This document shows positions 19,752 to 28,276 of a stretch of DNA of 64,000 nt, piece by piece. Each line of letters opens with the position of its first letter. Position 1 is the first letter of the stretch. Position numbers and translations under genes: made by a program. Under the pieces are notes generated by a model. It saw nothing but the letters and a program-made list of their open reading frames with translations. It made no database searches and had not been told where the DNA came from. The stretch comes from Staphylococcus pragensis (GTDB lineage Bacteria > Bacillota > Bacilli > Staphylococcales > Staphylococcaceae). The stretch lies in contig NZ_SRPJ01000003.1 of NCBI RefSeq assembly GCF_004785665.1, positions 118,850 through 182,849 of the forward strand, read 5' to 3'.

Positions 19752-19910
19752 CATTTTAACTTAGACGTCTCACTACATCGGTTAGTCTAAAATATATCAA
19801 ATCTTAATATTATAGCTAAATTTCTGCAAAAAATAGCTATTTGTTCATAATTTTCGCTAGAATAAACGTGGTTTTAACCATAAGATGAGGTCGAAAAGGA
19901 GCGGATCAAT

Positions 19911-20315
19911 TTGAAAAATAACAATGTTGGGGAACGAATTAGAAGCTTAAGGAAGTCTAAAAAGATGTCTCAAGAAAAATTAGCTGAAAAATTAAATGTT
20001 TCTCGACATTCGATTTCAAATTGGGAACGAGAAGTGAGTTCTCCAGATATGCATTCTTTGGTGGAGATGACAGAACTTTTTGGCGTTTCTTTAAATCAAT
20101 TGGTTAAAGGAGACGAAATAATAGTGAATAAATATGTTTATGCAGCTTTAGCTTTTTTCCTTGGCGGATTTGGTGCACATCGATTTTATAGAAAACAGTA
20201 TGGGAAAGCAGTCTTATATTTACTATTTTGTTGGACAGGTATTCCGGGAGTTGTTGGAATGGTCGAAGGCGTGATCGCATTTGTTAAAACTGCCGATGCG
20301 CAAGGTAACATTTAA
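19911..20315 (+). CDS. XRE regulator fused to a TM2 domain
   Basis: A 134-residue fusion. Residues ~8-62 form a Cro/CI helix-turn-helix (MSQEKLAEKLNVSRHSISNWE). Residues ~75-128 form a TM2 domain: two membrane helices around GGFGAHRFYRKQYGKA, the hallmark of that family. The DNA-binding part is therefore held at the membrane. AAAGGAG ends about 10 nt before a TTG start, which I accept. It is monocistronic with a following terminator. No target operator can be assigned. Confidence 0.85.
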   Translation: MKNNNVGERIRSLRKSKKMSQEKLAEKLNVSRHSISNWEREVSSPDMHSLVEMTELFGVSLNQLVKGDEIIVNKYVYAALAFFLGGFGAHRFYRKQYGKAVLYLLFCWTGIPGVVGMVEGVIAFVKTADAQGNI

Positions 20316-20326
20316 ATATAAATTTA

Positions 20327-20376
20327 GTGAGTACCGACATTAGGATAATTGTCTTAGTGTTGGTATTTTATTTTTG
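20327..20376 (+). terminator. Terminator of the XRE-TM2 gene
   Basis: ACCGACATTAGGA pairs, with G-U pairs, to the TCTTAGTGTTGGT segment near 20350-20363. It is followed by a T-rich tract. Confidence 0.65.
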
Positions 20377-20385
20377 AAAATAAAA

Positions 20386-20442
20386 ATACACTTATAGCAT
20401 TGGGAGGACTATAAGTGTATAAATCACCATTATAGGTGGTTT
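20386..20442. ncRNA. Possible small RNA or structured element (tandem hairpins)
   Basis: A perfect 12-bp stem (20386-20397 with 20409-20420) displays GGGAGGA in its 11-nt loop and is followed at once by a second short hairpin (AATCACC ... GGTGGTTT). The surrounding 20365-20726 has no gene I can support. A tiny frame starting at the GTG inside the right arm has only six codons. Transcription is not shown. Confidence 0.35.
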
Positions 20443-20726
20443 GGAAAATACAAATGTTTGGGTGTTAATAAAATGTCAGGAAAGTCACATTCTATTTGTT
20501 GGGATGCTTAGCAATATAGAATTTACTAGAAAATTAGGGAGTAATTCTTTTGAAATGAGAGGAATATACGCATTTCAATATTACAAAGACTATATGATAA
20601 TGACCCCATGCAGATACTAATTTATGTATCTATTTGAATTCTACCCATCCATTAATAATTGAAACCTTTTTATTGATAAAAAGTATAATTTTAATATTTA
20701 TTTTTAAGAATAATTATTATTGAAAG
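20443..20726. other. Intergenic stretch without recognised features
   Basis: AT-rich sequence between the tandem hairpins and the stop of the minus-strand CPBP gene. I see only very short open frames without good ribosome sites, and no clear repeat. Confidence 0.5.
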
Positions 20727-21539
20727 TTATTTCATGATAATAGAAATTAGGGCGCTAATGAGGACTACGCTTGCATAAGCGTTATTTAACATATGTACAA
20801 GTATACTATCTTTTAGACTTCCTCTACGTTTATATGCTAGATACAAACCCATCCCCATTAACATGTACATTAAGAAAGCAATGATATTTCCCGCACTATG
20901 ATTGGCAGAGAAGATAACTGAAGATAATATAAACGGAAGAATAAATGAACCTTTGTTAAAGATAGTTTCTTTGAAAATACCTCGGAAAGTATGTTCCTCC
21001 ACATAAGGTGCTACAAAAGTTATTGCTACAAAAAATATTATTAAAGCAATAACAATAGAGGGTGTTAAGGTATCAATACGTTCTAAATTTTTCATTAATG
21101 CTTTATCATTATTAGATTGATGTTGACCGTAAATTGCCACCATTAAGAAACTCATTATTACGATCATAATTCGAAGACCAATAAACCATAAAATATTGAT
21201 ACCAATATCTTTACCTTTTAAAGATTGATGAATATTTTCATATGTATGACGACGATAATATGTTCTTACTGACCATATAACCAATGTTGAAAGAATTATA
21301 AAACCTATAGCCAATCCGATGATTAAGCCTAAACTTTTATTAGTTACTGCCAATCCTAATGTACTTAAAGCTAGAATAGCTGGTAATTGTATAAAAATCA
21401 TAAAAAAGATGAAAATCAATACATTAAGAAATCGATTTCCTTTAGGTCTAACTATTTTGTCATTTACTTGATTATTTTGCTCATTTGATGAATCAACTTG
21501 TTCCAAATTAATAACCCACTTTCTCATATATTTGTGCAT
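20727..21539 (-). CDS. CPBP-family membrane protein (SpdC/LyrA-like)
   Basis: A protein of up to 270 residues with about eight membrane helices and degenerate CPBP motifs: YVEEHTFRG, SANHSAG and HMLNN. Its N-terminal plan (polar leader, then PKGNRFLNVLIFI) closely matches the gene at 52617-53432, so the two are paralogues. S. aureus relatives (SpdA-C, LyrA) affect surface-protein display and wall metabolism rather than acting as proven proteases. The start is uncertain: ATG codons at 21539 and 21527 lack a strong RBS, and a TTG at 21506 follows AAAGTGGG. Confidence 0.8.
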   Translation of the reverse strand: MHKYMRKWVINLEQVDSSNEQNNQVNDKIVRPKGNRFLNVLIFIFFMIFIQLPAILALSTLGLAVTNKSLGLIIGLAIGFIILSTLVIWSVRTYYRRHTYENIHQSLKGKDIGINILWFIGLRIMIVIMSFLMVAIYGQHQSNNDKALMKNLERIDTLTPSIVIALIIFFVAITFVAPYVEEHTFRGIFKETIFNKGSFILPFILSSVIFSANHSAGNIIAFLMYMLMGMGLYLAYKRRGSLKDSILVHMLNNAYASVVLISALISIIMK

Positions 21540-21839
21540 GAATTAAATGTAAACGTACGTATAATTTATATTAACATATACAAATTTGTGCCTAATAAAT
21601 CATAAAAAAATTAAGAAAAACTTTACATTAGATACAAATATTATTTGAAAATTAGAAAATAGCTTTAACGGAAGTTTTGATAGGTGATAAGGAAGTATTC
21701 AACAAAGAGGGACGTTAAATTATTAAATATTAATATAAAAATTTAAGTGACTGTAAGAGGAATAACAAACGATGTTGTGTGACTTTCAACGAGTATTGTA
21801 ATTATGAATATAATTGCTAGAGTGTTCATTTAAACAACT
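21540..21839. other. Intergenic stretch without recognised genes
   Basis: AT-rich sequence upstream of the minus-strand CPBP gene, probably holding its promoter. I find no supported gene or repeat before the long hairpin element that begins at 21840. Confidence 0.5.
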
Positions 21840-21995
21840 CTAAGATAGATAACGAAACGTAGTTGAGCGACGCCTGAGGGAGCAGTACAAGTTGAAGACC
21901 TTAGAAATTCCCACAGATTTATCTGTGAGGAATTTCTGGCTGAAACTGTACCCTAGGCAAGCGTCTCAACTCAAGTGAGTGAAAATCTATCTTAG
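21840..21995. repeat. Long-hairpin intergenic repeat, copy 1
   Basis: This 156-nt element folds on itself end to end. The outer 11 bp are perfect (21840-21850 with 21985-21995). Then AGTTGA/TCAACT, GACGC/GCGTC and GCCTGAGGG/CCCTAGGC pair, and at the tip a 9-bp stem (21903-21911 with 21929-21937) continues into CACAGAT/ATCTGTG. The right arm aligns with copy 2 (62612-62750) over about 28 nt. The layout resembles large hairpin repeats common in Bacillales intergenic regions. It is probably mobile or regulatory RNA-like; no protein is encoded. Confidence 0.75.
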
Positions 21996-22257
21996 ACCTC
22001 AAGTATATTAAACACATTAACTAATATTTCCTATTTATAAAGTCCTAATAACAAATTAAAAATTTTCAGGGAACGTTTACTTATTATTTTTATTTATTGC
22101 ATATTTTGTGTAATAATAAAATCATAGAAATACAGGTTATCATTTTTATTGTAACGCCAAAATACATAATAAATTTCAAATATCATGTAATTGTAAATAT
22201 TTTGTCAATTACACAAAAATATATTTTTATATATTTGATAATGTGTTGTATTCTTTT

Positions 22258-22272
22258 ATGTAATCGCTTACA
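22258..22272. promoter_or_regulatory. cre (CcpA) site upstream of arcB
   Basis: ATGTAATCGCTTACA matches the cre consensus WTGNNANCGNWWNCA at every fixed position. It lies 36 nt upstream of the arcB start, consistent with carbon catabolite repression, as known for staphylococcal arc genes. Confidence 0.75.
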
Positions 22273-22277
22273 ATAAA

Positions 22278-22293
22278 TGTGAAATTAATCACA
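22278..22293. promoter_or_regulatory. ArcR/Crp- or Rex-type operator upstream of arcB
   Basis: A perfect TGTGA-N6-TCACA palindrome lies between the cre site and the RBS. It fits the ArcR (Crp/Fnr family) site used on staphylococcal arc operons. Extended by one base each side, it also matches 16 of 18 positions of the Rex consensus TTGTGAAWWWWTTCACAA. Its position next to the RBS would suit a repressor better than an activator. Confidence 0.65.
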
Positions 22294-22308
22294 AAGGAGT
22301 TGTACAAG

Positions 22309-23307
22309 ATGCAAAACTTAAGAAACAGAAGTTTTTTAACGCTATTAGACTTTTCACAAAAAGAAGTAGAGTTTTTACTAAATTTATCTGAGGATCTTAA
22401 ACGAGCGAAATATGCGGGAATAGAACAGCAGAAATTAAAAGGTAAAAATATTGCTTTAATCTTTGAAAAAGACTCTACACGCACACGTTGTGCATTCGAA
22501 ACAGCAGCTTATGATCAAGGCGCACACGTGACATATCTTGGACCAACTGGAAGCCAAATGGGCAAAAAAGAATCTGCAAAAGACACTGCTCGCGTATTAG
22601 GTGGCATGTATGATGGCATTGAATACCGTGGCTTCTCACAACGTACTGTGGAAGAACTCGCTAAATATTCAGGCGTACCTGTATGGAATGGCTTAACAGA
22701 CGAAGATCATCCTACGCAAGTACTGGCAGACTTTTTAACAGCAAAAGAAGTCTTGAAAAAGCCTTACCACGAAATCAATTTCACATATGTAGGCGATGGA
22801 CGTAACAACGTAGCAAACGCATTAATGCAAGGGGCAGCAATTATGGGTATGAGATTCCACCTTGTATGTCCTAAAGAGTTAAACCCAACTGACGAATTAT
22901 TAAATCGTTGCAAAGATATCGCAGCTAAAAATGGTGGCGAAATCTTAGTTACAGACGATATCGATGAAGGCGTAAAAGGCTCAGACGTTATCTACACAGA
23001 CGTATGGGTATCTATGGGTGAACCTGACGAAGTTTGGGAAGAGCGCATTAAATTGTTAGAACCTTACCGTGTAACTAAAGAAATGATGGAAAAAACGGGT
23101 AACCCTCGTGCTATCTTTGAACACTGCTTACCTTCTTTCCATGATACAGAAACTAAAATTGGTAAAGAAATCCAAGAGAAATATGGCTTAACTGAAATGG
23201 AAGTTACAGATGAAGTGTTTGAAAGTGAACAATCTGTCGTCTTCCAAGAAGCAGAAAACAGAGCACATACAATCAAAGCAGTGATGGTGGCAATTTTAGG
23301 AGAATAA
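22309..23307 (+). CDS. arcB: Catabolic ornithine carbamoyltransferase ArcB
   Basis: A 332-residue ornithine carbamoyltransferase. The carbamoyl-phosphate site STRTR (in [12 protein letters not shown]), DHPTQ, the ornithine-side VSMGE loop and the catalytic HCLPSFHD are all present. In fermentation it runs citrulline plus phosphate to ornithine and carbamoyl phosphate. The start after AAAGGAG is clear. It pairs with arcC 18 nt downstream, but arcA (arginine deiminase) and arcD (antiporter) are missing here. The pair may therefore use citrulline from elsewhere or work anabolically. The VSMGE loop argues against a putrescine carbamoyltransferase. Confidence 0.94.
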   Translation: MQNLRNRSFLTLLDFSQKEVEFLLNLSEDLKRAKYAGIEQQKLKGKNIALIFEKDSTRTRCAFETAAYDQGAHVTYLGPTGSQMGKKESAKDTARVLGGMYDGIEYRGFSQRTVEELAKYSGVPVWNGLTDEDHPTQVLADFLTAKEVLKKPYHEINFTYVGDGRNNVANALMQGAAIMGMRFHLVCPKELNPTDELLNRCKDIAAKNGGEILVTDDIDEGVKGSDVIYTDVWVSMGEPDEVWEERIKLLEPYRVTKEMMEKTGNPRAIFEHCLPSFHDTETKIGKEIQEKYGLTEMEVTDEVFESEQSVVFQEAENRAHTIKAVMVAILGE

Positions 23308-23325
23308 ACAAAGGGGGATCTGCCT

Positions 23326-24255
23326 ATGTCTAAAATCGTCGTAGCTTTAGGTGGTAACGCTTTAGGACAATCACCTGAAGAGCAATTAGAATTAGTAAAA
23401 GGAACAGCTAAGTCTTTAGTAAGTTTAATTAACAAAGGGTATGAAATTGTGATTAGTCATGGTAACGGACCTCAAGTAGGTAGTATCAACTTAGGTCTTA
23501 ACTATGCAGCTGAGCATGAGCAAGGACCACCGTTCCCATTCCCTGAATGTGGTGCGATGAGTCAAGCTTATATTGGTTATCAATTACAAGAAAGTTTATT
23601 AAATGAATTACATTCATTAGGAATTGATAAGCAAGTGGTCACTTTAGTTACGCAAGTAGAAGTGGCGGGTGATGACCCAGCGTTCCAAAATCCAACGAAA
23701 CCAATTGGCTTATTCTATACTAAAGAACAAGCAGATAAAACGATGCAAGAAAAAGGGTATCAATTTGTAGAGGATTCAGGACGTGGTTATCGCCGTGTTG
23801 TGCCTTCACCTCTGCCAATTAATATTGTCGAGTTAGACAGTATTGAAACATTAATTAAGCATGGTACGCTCGTGATTGCTGCTGGTGGCGGTGGTATTCC
23901 AGTGGTTAAAGAACAAGGCAATTATAAAGGTGTAGACGCTGTTATCGATAAAGATAAAACAAGCGCTTTATTAGCCGCACACTTAAAATCAGATCAACTC
24001 ATTATTTTAACTGCGGTTGATTATGTTTATATTAATTATGGAAAAGATAATCAAGAGGGTCTAGGTGAAGTAACCGTTGATGAAATGAAGCAACATATTG
24101 CAGATAATCAATTTGCGAAAGGCAGTATGTTACCTAAAGTTGAAGCAGCGTTACAATTCATTGAAAAGAACCCTGAAGGTAGCGTGTTAATTACATCTCT
24201 AGCAGATTTAGGCGATGCCTTAGAAGGAAAGATTGGTACACTCATTAAGAAGTAA
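23326..24255 (+). CDS. arcC: Carbamate kinase ArcC
   Basis: A 309-residue carbamate kinase, full length for the family. Hallmarks are VALGGNAL at the N-terminus, [29 protein letters not shown] and [15 protein letters not shown], plus the [10 protein letters not shown] motif. It makes ATP from carbamoyl phosphate and ADP, the energy-yielding last step of the arginine deiminase pathway. It starts after AAAGGGGG, 18 nt behind arcB, and is surely co-transcribed. A terminator follows at 24312-24358. Confidence 0.95.
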   Translation: MSKIVVALGGNALGQSPEEQLELVKGTAKSLVSLINKGYEIVISHGNGPQVGSINLGLNYAAEHEQGPPFPFPECGAMSQAYIGYQLQESLLNELHSLGIDKQVVTLVTQVEVAGDDPAFQNPTKPIGLFYTKEQADKTMQEKGYQFVEDSGRGYRRVVPSPLPINIVELDSIETLIKHGTLVIAAGGGGIPVVKEQGNYKGVDAVIDKDKTSALLAAHLKSDQLIILTAVDYVYINYGKDNQEGLGEVTVDEMKQHIADNQFAKGSMLPKVEAALQFIEKNPEGSVLITSLADLGDALEGKIGTLIKK

Positions 24256-24311
24256 TATTAATAAAGGTTATTATATATAACACCCTATATATTTTTAATA
24301 AATAAGACGAG

Positions 24312-24358
24312 CTTGGGCTTAATATATGTGATTTACATATTTAAGCTCAAGTTTTTTT
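24312..24358 (+). terminator. Terminator of arcBC
   Basis: A long stem from CTTGGGCTTAA (24312) to TTAAGCTCAAG (ending 24351), with an inner ATATG/CATAT extension, followed by seven T residues. Confidence 0.85.
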
Positions 24359-24385
24359 GATTTGAGAAAATTAAGGGAGCTTAAA

Positions 24386-24418
24386 AATCCCCTCACTATT
24401 AGCGGTAGTAAGGGGATT
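24386..24418. repeat. Second hairpin after arcBC
   Basis: AATCCCCT (24386-24393) pairs with AGGGGATT (24411-24418), with an inner ACTA/TAGT continuation. There is no clear T run. It could terminate readthrough in either direction or be a small structured element. Confidence 0.5.
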
Positions 24419-24524
24419 GGTGCTTGTTATATATCATATACTTATTAATTATATAATAGCATCTACTAGTGTAAAAATATAACATTGAATAGAAATACGA
24501 TATAATGAACAACACTTATTTGGT

Positions 24525-24732
24525 CTAATCTTTAATTCGAGTGCTGTACTTTAAATATGTGACAATGCCCCAGTAAATAACTAAACCAACAAGCATAATT
24601 AACCAAATGACATTTAAAGTGCCAGTTGTAATTTTGATATATAAATTATAAACGAGTAAAGCAATAAAGATTAGTCCATTTAGCTGCTACATTAAATTGA
24701 TGTTGTTCCATTTCATCTTGTTTTTTTAACAT
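24525..24732 (-). pseudogene. Frameshifted small membrane protein gene
   Basis: From an ATG at 24732 behind GGTGAG, the frame reads MLKKQDEMEQHQFNVAAKW and then stops early. From about 24680, the neighbouring frame continues as a coherent two-helix membrane protein (LIFIALLVYNLYIKI, then TLNVIWLIMLVGLVIYW) to a stop at 24525. The span is 208 nt, one more than a multiple of three, so one insertion or a two-base deletion broke it. It is the third gene of the XRE/membrane operon. A sequencing error is an alternative. Confidence 0.65.
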
Positions 24733-24755
24733 ATTTCTCACCCTTTGTTTTTATT

Positions 24756-24944
24756 TTAAGGATTAAATAAGTCGTCTACAGTAGTATCAAATTGTTTCGC
24801 TAATTTAAATGCGAGTTGTAAAGTTGGATCGTATTTATTATTTTCAATGGCATTAATCGTTTGTCGAGATACATTGACATTTTTGCTTAATGTATCTTGA
24901 GACATACCGATTTGTTTCCGATATTCTCTTATTTTATTCTTCAT
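24756..24944 (-). CDS. Small XRE-family regulator (YozG/PlcR-like HTH)
   Basis: A 62-residue protein that is almost only a Cro/CI helix-turn-helix (MSQDTLSKNVNVSRQTINAIENNKYDPTL). Such short regulators usually pair with a small membrane protein gene. Here one lies 13 nt upstream and a broken one 23 nt downstream. AGGAATTGATTGATA precedes the ATG at 24944; the TTG at 24950 is less likely. The twin operators at 25324-25393 are its probable targets, giving autoregulation. Confidence 0.85.
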   Translation of the reverse strand: MKNKIREYRKQIGMSQDTLSKNVNVSRQTINAIENNKYDPTLQLAFKLAKQFDTTVDDLFNP

Positions 24945-24957
24945 TATCAATCAATTC

Positions 24958-25311
24958 CTAACCAGAATATTTCTTTTTAACTATAAAGTAATTACTAATT
25001 AAAAATATAGCACCAATGATAAGATAAATTAGCTCTGGGAATTCATTGAATGGATAAACTGTATGGTGACCCAACTTTGCACCAAAAATTCGAAAAATGA
25101 TTATAAAGAAAAAAGAATAAACTAAACTTACAAACGTTTTAGAGAATATTTCTAAAAACATCACACGCTGTCTTTCATCATATCCAGTATTATCTGACGT
25201 TTTTTCATAAGTGTTTTCGTATAGTGTTTCCTTTGGTAAAAACTTATTAGTAAAGATGGACCATAATATTCCGAATACAAGTACAGTTACGAATAATAAA
25301 ATAGTTGTCAT
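24958..25311 (-). CDS. Small multi-pass membrane protein paired with XRE regulator
   Basis: A protein of about 117 residues with three hydrophobic segments: one N-terminal, and two after a hydrophilic YDERQR segment. It is the first gene of an operon with a small XRE regulator and a frameshifted membrane gene. Families with the DERQ motif between helices (DUF3796/DUF2178-like) usually accompany such regulators; the function is unknown. GAGGTGAG just upstream selects the ATG at 25311 over an in-frame GTG at 25320 that lies inside the ribosome site. Confidence 0.75.
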   Translation of the reverse strand: MTTILLFVTVLVFGILWSIFTNKFLPKETLYENTYEKTSDNTGYDERQRVMFLEIFSKTFVSLVYSFFFIIIFRIFGAKLGHHTVYPFNEFPELIYLIIGAIFLISNYFIVKKKYSG

Positions 25312-25323
25312 ATCTCTCACCTC

Positions 25324-25393
25324 AAAATGTCAAAAGTTTTTTACACTTGTAGATTAACATATTCAAATTAAATGTCAAATTGTTTTTACATTT
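25324..25393 (-). promoter_or_regulatory. Promoter with duplicated operator for the XRE/membrane operon
   Basis: Two related dyads, at 25324-25347 and 25370-25393, share AATGTCAAA ... TTTTTACA in the same orientation. On the minus strand the upstream dyad covers a perfect -35 (TTGACA, 25373-25378). The -10 is TAATCT (25351-25356) with a 16-nt spacer, and the other dyad sits downstream near the start of transcription. This is a classic repressor layout. Confidence 0.65.
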
Positions 25394-25436
25394 CAAGTGC
25401 TAACAGTATAAACATTGTGTGTTATTAATTTTCCAA

Positions 25437-25481
25437 ATAAAAAAGCCTATGATTTACGCTAATGTGCGTAATCATAGGCTT
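25437..25481 (-). terminator. Terminator of the SirTM operon
   Basis: AAGCCTATGATT plus TACGC pairs with GCGTA plus ATCATAGGCTT around a 6-nt loop (25443-25481). On the minus strand a T-rich run follows, ending the operon after lplA2. Confidence 0.85.
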
Positions 25482-25504
25482 CAAACCATAAAAGGTAAGT
25501 GTGA

Positions 25505-25551
25505 GGGTTGTCTGAAGTTAGACGGCCAGACCTCTAAAATATACTATATTA
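25505..25551. repeat. 47-nt intergenic repeat, copy B
   Basis: The gapless partner of 1945-1991. Its last three bases are the stop codon of the minus-strand lipoate ligase gene, just as copy A ends at the stop codon of the gene at 1989. Confidence 0.75.
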
Positions 25552-26571
25552 ACTTAAAATGAAGTCGGTTAGTTCTTCGGCAGTGACTTTTCCAAAATAA
25601 TAATTTAAATCAATAGCGTTGAGGCGTTCGATTAAATCTGCTTTGACCATACGTGTGCCAAGCAAGTGTTCTTCGACATCGTGAATATTACCTTGGCCAA
25701 AGAAATCGCCGTAAATACGACAAGCGGCAATGCGGTTATGTTCAATAGATAAAGTAATATCAATTGTGCCACAACTAAAGCGGTCGTTACGGTTGTATTC
25801 GTATCGTGGTGAACGACCATAGTTCCATTCCCAATTATCATACTTTTCAGCAAGCAATTGATCGATGCCAGCCCAATCTTCGTCGGTTAATTCATAGCGT
25901 TTGGCATCTTTAATGTCATCGATGCCCATAATTTGCATAATCATTAAATCTTTAAATTCTTCAATCGTAATATCTTTGTATTTCGGATCTAACGAATCAC
26001 GAATTTGACCGACGCGGGCGCGCACAGATTTAATACCTTTCGATTCAATCTTCTTACGGTTAGGTTTCAACACTTCCACCATAGCTTCATAATCGACATC
26101 AAGGAGTAAAGAGTAACCACCATAAATACGATTGTTTAGAATCGTCATAGCCGCGCCAGAAATCTTCTTATCATTCAATGCTAAATCGTTACGACCACTT
26201 TGAATGACATCTGTCGCACCTAAATTATGCAACGCTTGGATGGCAGGGCGATAGAAACGTTGGAAGTCACCATAAATAGACGTATCTTGTTCTAAAATAC
26301 AACATACATTCACGGCGCCATCGTCAACATAAACTGCGCCACCGCCTGTATCACGGCGCACGACTTTAATATCGTTGTCGTCTACATAGTCTTGGTTAAT
26401 TTCTACTGCCGTGTTTTGAAAGCGACCAATCTCTACTTTTGGCTGGCAGTAATAGGGTAACAAGATGTCTTCATTTAGGAATATATGATTATTCACATAA
26501 ACTTGCATTGCTAAGTTTACGGCACCATCGTCAATATATTTGCCATTTCGAATAGGTTCTATTAAATACAT
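25549..26571 (-). CDS. lplA2: Lipoate-protein ligase LplA2
   Basis: A 340-residue lipoate ligase with the family core RRDTGGGAVYVDDG, SGRNDLAL and KKISGAAM, and a full C-terminal accessory domain. It is last in the SirTM operon, 12 nt after sirTM. In the staphylococcal and streptococcal versions described in the literature, this ligase attaches lipoate to GcvH-L, and that modification is required before SirTM can ADP-ribosylate it. The context therefore fixes the substrate better than the sequence does. It is distinct from the housekeeping LplA1. Confidence 0.92.
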   Translation of the reverse strand: MYLIEPIRNGKYIDDGAVNLAMQVYVNNHIFLNEDILLPYYCQPKVEIGRFQNTAVEINQDYVDDNDIKVVRRDTGGGAVYVDDGAVNVCCILEQDTSIYGDFQRFYRPAIQALHNLGATDVIQSGRNDLALNDKKISGAAMTILNNRIYGGYSLLLDVDYEAMVEVLKPNRKKIESKGIKSVRARVGQIRDSLDPKYKDITIEEFKDLMIMQIMGIDDIKDAKRYELTDEDWAGIDQLLAEKYDNWEWNYGRSPRYEYNRNDRFSCGTIDITLSIEHNRIAACRIYGDFFGQGNIHDVEEHLLGTRMVKADLIERLNAIDLNYYFGKVTAEELTDFILS

Positions 26572-26583
26572 TGTTCTCGTCTC

Positions 26584-27492
26584 CTAAGTTGTTAATTTTC
26601 TTTGTGCGTTAATAATTAATGAGGCGATATCTTCAGTTAAATGAATTGTTCTATCTTGAATATTTTTCGGAATGCGATAGGCTTTCTTATTTAAAGTCAT
26701 AAACATCGCATCTGGATTATGGCGTGTCATACGTTGGAAGGGGTGTTTAACAAACTGCGGTGTTGTGTAGCCGATTCCAATTTCTAGATATAACACCTTA
26801 CCATCTTTATGAGCATCTAAAAATGCGTTGTAGCGGTCAAGTTGTGCATGGAAATCTGCGTCTTCTACCATGCCAACTTGTGCTTTACGCTTGTTGATTT
26901 CCATTGGCGCATCACATTTTGGGCAATGTGGAATAAGTTCATACGGAATCTTCATATCCTCTTGTTGCGCCACCATTTCACGAATCGCATCGTCATCACG
27001 GTAAGTTTGCGCATGACAATGTTGGCTACATTGCCAAAGAATGTATTCGCCTTGAATGTGAAAGACTTTATCCATATCATAGTCAGCCACCGCGAAGGCA
27101 TTATCCGCATTAGTTGTGATAATATGATAATCTTTGTCAGCTAACATCTCTTTTAGCGCGACATAAGATGGGCCTACAGGTTGATCTAAGTAATTGAGCT
27201 TTACAAAGCGACTTTCGAACGCCCAATATTCTTGCCAACTGTCAAACGGATGTAGACTCGCTTGCAACATATCGAAGAAGTTATATTTTTCTATAAAGTC
27301 CGGAAAATGTTTCGTGAAACGCTCACCGATATATGTGAAGCCATCAGACGCAGACATCCCAGCGCCTATGCCCACAACAATGGCATCGGCTTCATCTATA
27401 GCTTGAGCTAACACTTCGTATTGCTCAGCGTTATCATGGCGAGATAGTTCGAGTGCTTGCCATTTAGCGTCGGTATTAGTCTCTGTTGCCAT
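26584..27492 (-). CDS. SirTM, protein ADP-ribosylating class M sirtuin
   Basis: A protein of about 302 residues. The NAD fold is marked by [12 protein letters not shown], and a zinc ribbon by CSQHC and CPKC. Class M features replace the deacetylase active site: TTNADNAF (Asn128, Asp130) and FHIQGEY (Gln147). The 19-residue Asn-Gln spacing equals that of the catalytic pair Asn118/Gln137 in streptococcal SirTM. The enzyme mono-ADP-ribosylates lipoylated GcvH-L as part of an oxidative-stress response. GAGGAGG lies 9 nt before the ATG at 27492; the upstream ATG at 27510 is inside that RBS. It overlaps the macrodomain gene by 17 nt. Confidence 0.93.
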   Translation of the reverse strand: MATETNTDAKWQALELSRHDNAEQYEVLAQAIDEADAIVVGIGAGMSASDGFTYIGERFTKHFPDFIEKYNFFDMLQASLHPFDSWQEYWAFESRFVKLNYLDQPVGPSYVALKEMLADKDYHIITTNADNAFAVADYDMDKVFHIQGEYILWQCSQHCHAQTYRDDDAIREMVAQQEDMKIPYELIPHCPKCDAPMEINKRKAQVGMVEDADFHAQLDRYNAFLDAHKDGKVLYLEIGIGYTTPQFVKHPFQRMTRHNPDAMFMTLNKKAYRIPKNIQDRTIHLTEDIASLIINAQRKLTT

Positions 27493-28276
27493 CAGCGAAA
27501 GCCTCCTCATATAATGCTAAATCTTTATCTGTAAACACATTGAAGATGACTTTAAGCGGTGAACCTGTTTCTCTCAAATAATTCAACGTTGTATCAATCG
27601 CAATGCGACTGGCTTCGTCTTGTGGGAAACCGAACACACCTGTTGAAATACAACAAAAAGCTAAGTGTTGTAAGTCATGTGCATCGGCAAGTTCTAAGCA
27701 ACTGCGGTAACAACGTGCAAGTAATTCTTTATTCATTTGAGACACAGGGTGCTTACGAATTTGTGGTCCCACAGTGTGAATCACATGTTTAGCTGGCAGA
27801 TTATAGCCAGACGTCATTTTAGCTTTACCCACGCCTTCTTTGCGGCCTTGTTGCTCAATGATGTCTGCACAAGCTAAGCGCAATTGAACGCCCGCTTTTG
27901 TATGAATGATATTGTCGATACAATTATGGTTAGCTTGCATACAGCCTAAGAATCGACTGTTTGCAGCGTTCACAATCCCATCTACAGCAAGCGTCGTGAT
28001 ATCGCCTTGCCATAAATAAAGTTGCTCACCTAAAACAGGTGTTAAATCTTCAATGTGTGTTATGTCTTGTTGGTTATTCAATGTAGATAAATATGCGTTT
28101 TGTACTTCTAAAAATGCCGAAGACACAGGCTTCGGTGGACGCACATTAGCTAATCCACGGTAAAGCTCCCATTGTGTCTCGGCAGTGTCAGGGTAGTCTA
28201 AAGGCTTATTTCCGTGCGCCTCTTTCCACATCGCACGGATTAAATAAGCCAGACGTTCTTCTTGAGTGTTTACCAT
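27476..28276 (-). CDS. Zinc-containing macrodomain ADP-ribosyl hydrolase
   Basis: A 266-residue protein of the MacroD-type class found in SirTM operons. An N-terminal helical extension (~1-80) precedes the macrodomain: [16 protein letters not shown] (91-106), then [11 protein letters not shown], where Cys112, His117 and Cys119 fit the zinc ligands of the Zn-macro subgroup, and the ADP-ribose loop STGVFGFP. It removes the ADP-ribose that SirTM places on GcvH-L, making the modification reversible. It lies immediately after gcvH-L (no gap) and overlaps sirTM. Confidence 0.92.
   Translation of the reverse strand: MVNTQEERLAYLIRAMWKEAHGNKPLDYPDTAETQWELYRGLANVRPPKPVSSAFLEVQNAYLSTLNNQQDITHIEDLTPVLGEQLYLWQGDITTLAVDGIVNAANSRFLGCMQANHNCIDNIIHTKAGVQLRLACADIIEQQGRKEGVGKAKMTSGYNLPAKHVIHTVGPQIRKHPVSQMNKELLARCYRSCLELADAHDLQHLAFCCISTGVFGFPQDEASRIAIDTTLNYLRETGSPLKVIFNVFTDKDLALYEEAFADGNRD

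Noticed and set aside
22279..22308. An N-terminal extension of ArcB from 22279
   Set aside because: It would start upstream of the AAAGGAG site and inside the operator palindrome; the ATG at 22309 is properly spaced.
24256..24525. arcD or arcA remnant after arcC
   Set aside because: The region contains only hairpins and a frameshifted unrelated membrane gene.
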